A stretch of DNA of 13,793 nt from Smittium mucronatum. Its lineage: Eukaryota > Kickxellomycota > Harpellomycetes > Harpellales > Legeriomycetaceae. Shown here piece by piece: positions 8,211 to 13,793 of the stretch. The stretch covers positions 44,838 through 58,630 of the forward strand of contig LSSL01001975.1 in NCBI GenBank assembly GCA_001953115.1, written 5' to 3'. Numbering within the stretch: the first letter of the stretch is position 1; every line of letters begins with the position of its first letter. The notes under the pieces were generated by a model, which was not told where the DNA came from, ran no database searches, and worked only from the letters and a program-made list of their open reading frames with translations. Made by a program: the position numbers and the translations under genes.

Positions 8211-9562
8211 ATAAATTAATATTATTCTTATAATCAAGAAGAAAATGGTATTTTGGCTCATAAAATGAAAAAAATAATCTGGCGAAAATAGGCGGTTGTT
8301 ATGAAAAACCCGTTCATCTTTTTTACGATCCTAATTGAAGTAGATAATATATCCAAAATTTTACAAAAAAAGTTTAATAATTTCCTTTATTTAAAATTTT
8401 TTTTTATATTATTTATAGTGTTAGAATAATTTGCAAATTTTTATAATTTTTTCTAATTATTATGACGAGAATATTACTAATTTTTCACAAAATGTTTTTT
8501 CTATTTTCATTGGTGAATAAATTAAATTTAAGCCAGTAAAGTAATAATCCAATTTTAACAGCATCTAATAGGAAGTATTTTCATATGTTACCTACCAAAA
8601 ACGTGAATTAGTGTAAGTTTCAGTAATATTTATCAAACATAAAGTGTTTAATCAAAATATTTATATTAATATCTGCGGTATAAGTTTTTAAAAAGCGCAA
8701 ATTGAGAGTTGGGGATATTTATTTTGATAAAAAGCCGTTTAAATTATAAATTAAAAAGTTTATAAAGATTCTGATTTCAATCAATAAAGAGCTAGTTTAT
8801 AAATTTTTATCAATTTATCAATTTTATCAATATGAATTCCATTATACTCAAAGTAGGTAAATATAAATTCGTGGAATTTTTCGAGATATATGAAAAAAAT
8901 TCCGGAAAACATAATGATAAGAATATATAATAAATTAACTCAGTGGAAAAATCTAATTTTATTATCTACAAAAATGCTTAAAAAACACGAATCTGTAAAA
9001 AATCAATAAAAGTTACAAAGAATAATTTATAAAGAAATTTTATGAAAATATACTTCACAAAGATTAGAAAATATTTAGAGGTAATAAATAATGCCAATGT
9101 TTTATTATGGTGTAATTTATATAAAGATAGCAAAGTTTCAACGAATAAAAAAATGAAATGAATTCATCGAAGCTATTATAATTATCTTGAAATCAATGAG
9201 GAATGGAAATTCAACGCTGGTTTTAATTTATGTTTATTATAAAATATGAAACCGAAAACCCGAAAAATGGTGTAAAATACTAAGAATTAATGAGCCCGAA
9301 AGGAGTGCACCGAGAATTTAACAGAAGAATATCAAACGACAATTATTAGGATAATATTCACAGTATTTCTCAAATTATACTAAAATAATACCTTTTCCAG
9401 ATAATTTTAATCCCTCAAGTATTATAATAATTTCCAGCTTTAACTTTTTTCAAATAAATAAAAAAGAAAAAAAAAACCTCAAAAAAAGAAATATTTAAAT
9501 AAAAATAACAATAAAAAAATTATAAACTTTATAAAGTAAATTAACAGTTTTATCAAACAAAA
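8211..9562. other. AT-rich stretch, no gene seen
   Basis: No supportable frame is present. From about 8660 the + strand becomes A/G-richer and stays so up to the exon-like piece at 9563. Small simple repeats of ATCAATTT type lie at 8808-8833, and a loose inverted pair, AATTCCA 8835-8841 with TGGAATT 8872-8878, is visible. The last 130 bases before 9563 are strongly A-rich, as leader sequences often are in AT-rich protists. Confidence 0.6.
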
Positions 9563-9924
9563 ATGACTCAAGATAAATCAAATTTTCCAGAATCCAGTCC
9601 AGACAGGAATTTGCAGAGGAAATCCTTTGAATATATAACACCAAAGAGAAAAGAGATCCTTGAACCAGAAAAAACTCCAAAAATTCAAATGAATGAAAGT
9701 TAGAAGATTAGATAAATATATTCGTATTTAATTTTATCAATTTAAGGTGAATATATTGATAAATGGTACATATATTAAAATTAAATTAGATGTTTTCCCC
9801 TTCATTATTATTTTTTAATTCCAATTTAAGCTTTATACATCTTTATTAAATAAGTTATTCATAAATGAAAATAACTTTGATGAAGTTTCCAGATATGCTT
9901 GGGAATCTCAGAAAACTGTTTTGA
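9563..9924 (+). CDS. Candidate start of a spliced gene, function unknown
   Basis: An ATG at 9563, after an A-rich leader, opens 46 codons to TAG at 9701. G+C by codon position is about 37, 35 and 26%. The product is polar and Ser/Pro/Lys/Glu-rich (DKSNFPESSPDRN, then EKTPKIQMNE), typical of a disordered N terminus. A plausible donor, A|GTTAGA, lies at 9699. Two candidate acceptors share the word CAATTTAAG, ending at 9746 and 9830. The 39-base segment 9792-9830 (GTTTTCCCC to TTTAAG) can be removed in phase, joining NGTYIKIKLD to LYTSLLNKLFINENNFDEV and on to AWESQKTVLS before TAA at 9927. The weak point is the first junction: 9699-9746 is one base out of frame with this second part. An error, another junction, a pseudogene or chance would explain that. 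A minus-strand frame (9495-9680) overlaps. No family was recognised. Confidence 0.3.
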
Positions 9925-12191
9925 GTTAATTCAAGTAATATTACCATTAAAAAAGGATTTTTTTGCATAAAATCTCTTAAAGATACATATTAACTGTAAG
10001 AATAGCATTTAAAATTATTTTATTTATTTATAAATATAAAATTATAAGTAGCTATAGTGACTTTGAGTGCTACTAAAAAGTAAAAAAATTATTAGATATA
10101 TATAACTGTATTTTTTTGAAAAATTTTCTTAAAAATGGGATTTAATTAAAATAATAATTATCATATATATATCTAATTTGATTTTATTCAGCTTAAGTCC
10201 ATAAATTCATTCTATTGCTTCAAAAAAAACATTTTGAAATGAATGCGTTATTTTGAGAAATCTAAATGTTTTTAAAAACCAAATCAAAGTTCGAAAAAGC
10301 TCAAATTTATTCTAAATTTTTTTTTTTTCAAAAAACGCTTGAATTTTCGGTAAAATAATGTTTTAACGCTTTATTCGATGATTACTTAATTTTCCATATT
10401 TTTTGAAAAATGAAGTTTTTAATGATTATAGTACTTTTATTTGATAAAAAATCTTGGGTTGCTATTAAATTCAGGTATTTCACTGGGATTATATTAAAAA
10501 TAACCAATAAAATTTAGCAGCATGTAAATATTCGAGAAAAATAAAAGGAATCAATAAAATTCTTTTATTTTTTCATATTTTAAATTTCAGCTTGTTCAAA
10601 ATTAATTTAAATGAGTAAATAACATTGAATTTATTAAATTAAAAATAAAAAGAAATCAATAAAAATTAAAATCCGAGAAATTGCAACATTTACAACTAAA
10701 ATTTAAATCCAAAAAAAATGTTCATGATTGGAAAAAAATTAAAATTTTTTTGGTAAAAAGTAAGATTAATTAAAATAAAAGTGAAAATAATTTAGTTAAA
10801 AGTAATTTAAATTTTAAAAAAAGTAGATTTTAATCCAAAATAAGTAAATTCTATTTGTGAATGTAAAATATAATTTTTTCAAGACTCAATGAATAGTCAT
10901 AAAAAATTATAAAAAAAAATTTCAACCTAATTGTTACTCATAAATTACAAAAATTCGGAATATATTAAGAAAAACTATTTATATATAACCTGCTTATCCT
11001 GAAGATCTGATTTTGTGTATGTGTAAAGCTCTAAAAATTATTTTCATCCGCTATCCCTAAATTTTTTTGGAAATAATAACATTAATTGACTGTTTAAATA
11101 ATTTTTCCAAAAAAATAAGTTTCATAGAATAATTTGACATAATAAAAATACTTGATATAATTTAATTAAAATCAACTTATTATTTGCTTATCAAGAGCTA
11201 TGATTATTTTTAATTTCGATTGGTTATTTTTTTAATTTGATTTGATATGAATAATATACTAAAACTCCTATAACTATATGGGAGATTATTTTCAAGGTCT
11301 TTTTTTTTTACTGATTGAATCATAGGCTATATAAAATCCTACTATCATCAAAATAATTGAAATAAAAAAACATAATAGCTCTAATAAATTTTCAAAATTA
11401 TGATAATAGAAAATATCCTTTGTAATTTAAATAAATGTTTAACCAATAAATTTACAATATATCTTATCTACATATTTTTAGACTAAGAAAGATTATAGAT
11501 CGAATATTAAAGTATCTGTTCTCAAGAGAATACCCAATAAAAGTTTTCTTATCCCAAAAATATTTGCGTTTATGTAATTTTATATTATTATTCACATTTT
11601 CAGATTAATTTTTAGTAAATAAAATAACGGAATTAAAATTTATTACTTTATATATCAATCCACATTTAGTTATTTCGTCTTTATGTGTGTAAATTACTAC
11701 TATTTGCTAAATTTATACAAATATTTTCACTAATTTCATTTATATAACTAATAGTGAGTTAATTTACAAAAGCTGTAAACAAAAAAGAATAAATATTGGC
11801 CATGCAAATTCAAGAAATGTCCCACATGTTACAAATTAGTTAGAGGATATGTATTCATTCAAAATAATAATATATTATCAATATACGAATAAAAATTTTT
11901 ACCCATTTTATTTAACCAATTTATATTCCACTGTAATGATCCAATCATTATTGATTACGCACATTACCCCTTGATAAAGTTTCATATTATCTATTAGCAA
12001 TTTACCTCTTAACCTTTATAAACGGCTCGCATTCCCACTTACTGGAATGCAAGCTTTTCAATTAGTTTTCTTACCCTTTCATTCCTCCTCCGTTTGAAAT
12101 ATACCTTAGTCAGAATAAAATTATATCCCTAGTATTTTCCAAGAACCTTTAGGACTCTTACATCCATATTAAAAAACTACACATATCAAAA
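9925..12191. other. Long AT-rich stretch, no gene seen
   Basis: No standard-code open frame reaches 60 codons on either strand. Composition changes from T-rich (to about 10600) to A-rich (10620-10900) and back to T-rich. On the minus strand, near 12180-11990, an ATG-led reading free of TGA (starting MDVRVLKVLGKYQ if TAG is Gln) covers about 62 codons, with G+C by position of about 42, 25 and 34%. It overlaps splice-like words and the small hairpin at 12029. It is too short and too dependent on the code to call as a gene. Confidence 0.6.
12029..12050. repeat. GC-containing hairpin, 7-bp stem
   Basis: GCATTCC at 12029-12035 pairs perfectly with GGAATGC at 12044-12050 around an 8-base loop. Four of the seven pairs are G-C, which is unusual here. 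The loop and right arm contain, on the minus strand, the donor-like word GTAAGT (12042-12037). No terminator-type T-tract follows. Confidence 0.65.
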
Positions 12192-12488
12192 TTGCGAATA
12201 TTAAATTCGAAATTCTTTAAAAGACCAGAGTTTTACATTCTATGTAAAATATTGATTAAAATATATTTCAAACGTAACAAAGCTAATAAAAAAATGAAAA
12301 ATGTATTAGCTCTTATAAAATTTCCACATTTTACCAATAGGAAATTTCTTTTTACAATTTCAGTTTTGAGCCACACATTAATTTTGCACTTTATTAGTGT
12401 ATATTTCAGAATTTGGAAAGTAATATATATTTTTTGGGACAAGTTGATCACCCAGACGAAAACGCAGGCCTCAATTAATTATTTCTAA
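12192..12488 (+). CDS. 98-codon open frame, probably not coding
   Basis: A TTG-started frame of 98 codons (open upstream to about 12150, no ATG until codon 35) ends at TAA in 12486-12488. G+C by codon position is about 21, 24 and 31%. The highest value is at the third position, the opposite of what AT-rich coding DNA shows. The minus strand is also open here (12233-12451, 72 codons) with the same unfavourable third position. The predicted product is Ile/Lys/Phe-rich without a recognised domain. It is listed because it is the second longest standard-code frame, but its right end runs into a GC-rich island that is more likely to be the functional part. Confidence 0.12.
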   Translation: MRILNSKFFKRPEFYILCKILIKIYFKRNKANKKMKNVLALIKFPHFTNRKFLFTISVLSHTLILHFISVYFRIWKVIYIFWDKLITQTKTQASINYF

Positions 12489-12534
12489 TTAAATGGGCAG
12501 CTTCTTCACGGGAAGCCCAAGAGTCCTGGGAACA
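12449..12534. other. GC-rich island in AT-rich DNA
   Basis: Two patches stand out: 12449-12472 has 15 G+C in 24 bases and 12494-12534 has 25 in 41, against about 20% around them. The second can fold as GGGC 12495-12498 plus TTC against GAAGCCC 12512-12518, with a 3-base bulge. On the minus strand it reads DSWASREEAAHLIRNN in one frame, with coding-like G+C phase (about 47, 53 and 32%), and a different peptide after the splice described next. It may be an exon, a structured RNA or a piece of foreign DNA. Confidence 0.6.
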
Positions 12535-12602
12535 GATAAAAACTTGCTTTGGTATAAGACTTACTGTAAATTATATCCTATGCTTTTAATTTTTTCCTGC
12601 AT
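12489..12602 (-). CDS. Candidate tiny two-exon reading with splice-like sites
   Basis: On the minus strand an ATG at 12602-12600 opens a 38-base exon ending at 12565. It is followed by GTAAGT (12564-12559), the full eukaryotic donor consensus, and 39 bases later by a pyrimidine-rich acceptor TCTGTTCCCAG ending at 12526. Joining the two pieces gives a 24-residue standard-code reading (MQEKIKSIGYN, then QTLGLPVKKLPI) to TAA at 12491-12489; it would run slightly further if TAA is Gln. The unspliced alternative reads through the GC-rich island in another frame. So short a product is unlikely to be complete; this may be part of a larger gene or chance. GTAAGT alone is expected several times in a window of this composition, so the support comes from the pairing with a good acceptor next to GC-rich DNA. 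Confidence 0.2.
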
Positions 12603-13793
12603 AAATTTTTTTTAATAATTGATTATATCCTTCAAGAACTCCAAAAAATGAAATAAATTGGACAAATTATACCAAATAATTTTTTTTAATAGTTCTGTTG
12701 AGTTTTTCTAGTGAATTTAAAGTTAATTTTTTAAATATAAATATTCTTCAAACCAATTTTTGTTTATCGGAAGCAATTATTCTCTATTTTTAAGTATTAT
12801 ATCAGATAGAAATGGGAAATTTTTGTATATTAGACCAAAATGAATAGCAAAATGTCAAATATTCTTTCTTTTTTACTTAATTTTATTTAGCATATCTCAG
12901 AATACATAGAATTACCCAATTTATTGCATTTATATCTAAAAAAACCTTGATTTTTTTGGAGTTACGAGATAAAAAATTATTTCTTTTAATGTCTAAATAA
13001 AAATTATCCAAATAATTTTTTATTTGCAGGGCTAAATCTGCGACTAGATATCTGATTTTTATTTCTATTCCGTTACTTATTAGTTCAAAATTAATAGATT
13101 ATTATATAAAGCTGTATTCATCTTACTATATTGGATAACTATGGATATAGCGATTCGAAAAAAAAAGGTTTGGGATCGTTATCCATGTTATTATTACACA
13201 ACATCCACCTCTTATAAGTTTGAATGTGAGTTTTATATGCATATTTGTTGTAATAGAGATATTTAAAAGATTTATTTCTAGATATGATAGTCTATTAAAT
13301 ACTTTCTGGTACATATGAATATCCAGTCACAAATAAGCTGTCAGGATATTTAAATTTAGAAATTTTTTTACACTTCTTTTAGAGTATTTAGGTAACAGTT
13401 TTTTTATTTAAAACAATCCTTCGATTAAATTTGCTTTGAATATAGCTAATTTGTGGATTTTTATAAAAATATTTCACCACTTAAATCTAGTTTTTAATGA
13501 GTAAAACTACTTTTTTTGATTGAGTAACCCTATCTTTAAAAAAAAAATTCTTACACGAGAGCAATGTTCTAGGCGAATTTTTTACAAGAAAAACCTATTT
13601 TTATTTTCAATTATACATTAATTATAAGATCTTCTTGAAACCCATTTATTTTGAATTCCCGCTTTAAAAAATTGTAGTGCTGAACTTTACAAAGTATCTG
13701 AAGTTTTAGTCTTCATTTTTTTTAATTATTTCAATAGAATAAGAGAAATCAAGACCTTACCAATTTATTTTTATACATTCATTATTTTAAAAT
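12603..13793. other. T-rich stretch, no gene seen
   Basis: No convincing frame is present. A 62-codon minus-strand frame at 13126-13314 is an isolated run without supporting features. No terminal repeat, telomere-like repeat or RNA gene is visible at the right edge. The + strand stays T-rich, so if anything is encoded here the minus strand is the more likely coding strand. Confidence 0.65.

Noticed and set aside
9690..10182. 160-codon TGA-free frame starting at the ATG of 9693
   Set aside because: G+C is flat across codon positions (about 19, 18 and 19%) and TAA/TAG occur as often as expected at random, so there is no coding signal over the whole frame. Only the 9747-9924 part was kept, as possible exons.
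12233..12451. 72-codon minus-strand frame
   Set aside because: Its third codon position coincides with that of the opposite + strand frame and is the most GC-rich position, so it lacks the expected coding pattern.
13126..13314. 62-codon minus-strand frame
   Set aside because: It has no supporting composition, start context or neighbouring feature, and runs of this length occur by chance.
1..13793. A bacterial, phage or organellar genome segment
   Set aside because: Those are dense with open frames and usually show rRNA, tRNA or ribosome binding sites. Here no frame exceeds 116 codons and no RNA gene motif is visible. The window length resembles a nematode mitochondrial genome, but no mitochondrial gene was recognised.
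1..13793. A code in which all three stop codons are reassigned
   Set aside because: Reading TGA as Trp as well makes nearly every frame open and plausible-looking, so it explains nothing. No frame depends on it in a way chance cannot supply.

Overview
This 13.8 kb window is about 80% A+T by eye and contains no gene that can be named. With standard stop codons the longest open frame is 116 codons, and it lies in a T-rich, low-complexity tract. There is no Shine-Dalgarno-led gene series, rRNA, tRNA, CRISPR array or recognisable mobile element. The composition, the sparse coding signal and several splice-like sites suggest an AT-rich eukaryote, most likely a protist (ciliate germline or intergenic DNA, or a similarly AT-rich lineage), rather than a bacterium. 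This is inference; no homologous protein was recognised.

Layout. Positions 1-2180 and 3300-4300 are A-rich on the + strand. The first holds two small readings (943-1125, 1890-2075). The second is a purine-rich, less AT-rich block whose possible coding pieces lie in different frames. From about 4480 to 7500 the + strand is T-rich. This part includes a pyrimidine-rich tract with a hydrophobic low-complexity frame (4607-5052), an unusual 38-base GC-rich patch (5066-5103), a perfect 38-bp tandem triplication (5984-6097) and the neatest minus-strand reading (6678-7052). From 7053 to 9562 the DNA is plain AT-rich apart from a hairpin cluster at 8098-8210. An exon-like piece starts at 9563 and may continue through short introns to 9924. 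From about 10900 to the end the + strand is mostly T-rich, with a GC-rich island at 12449-12534 beside a splice-like donor/acceptor pair on the minus strand.

Several readings extend, or reach a clean TGA, only if TAA and TAG are read as glutamine, as in many ciliates. That is not proof. In DNA this AT-rich, TGA-free runs of 100-200 codons are expected by chance, and at 3460-3960 both strands stay open at once. All protein-coding calls are therefore low-confidence candidates. The tandem repeat, the hairpins and the GC-rich patches are direct observations.
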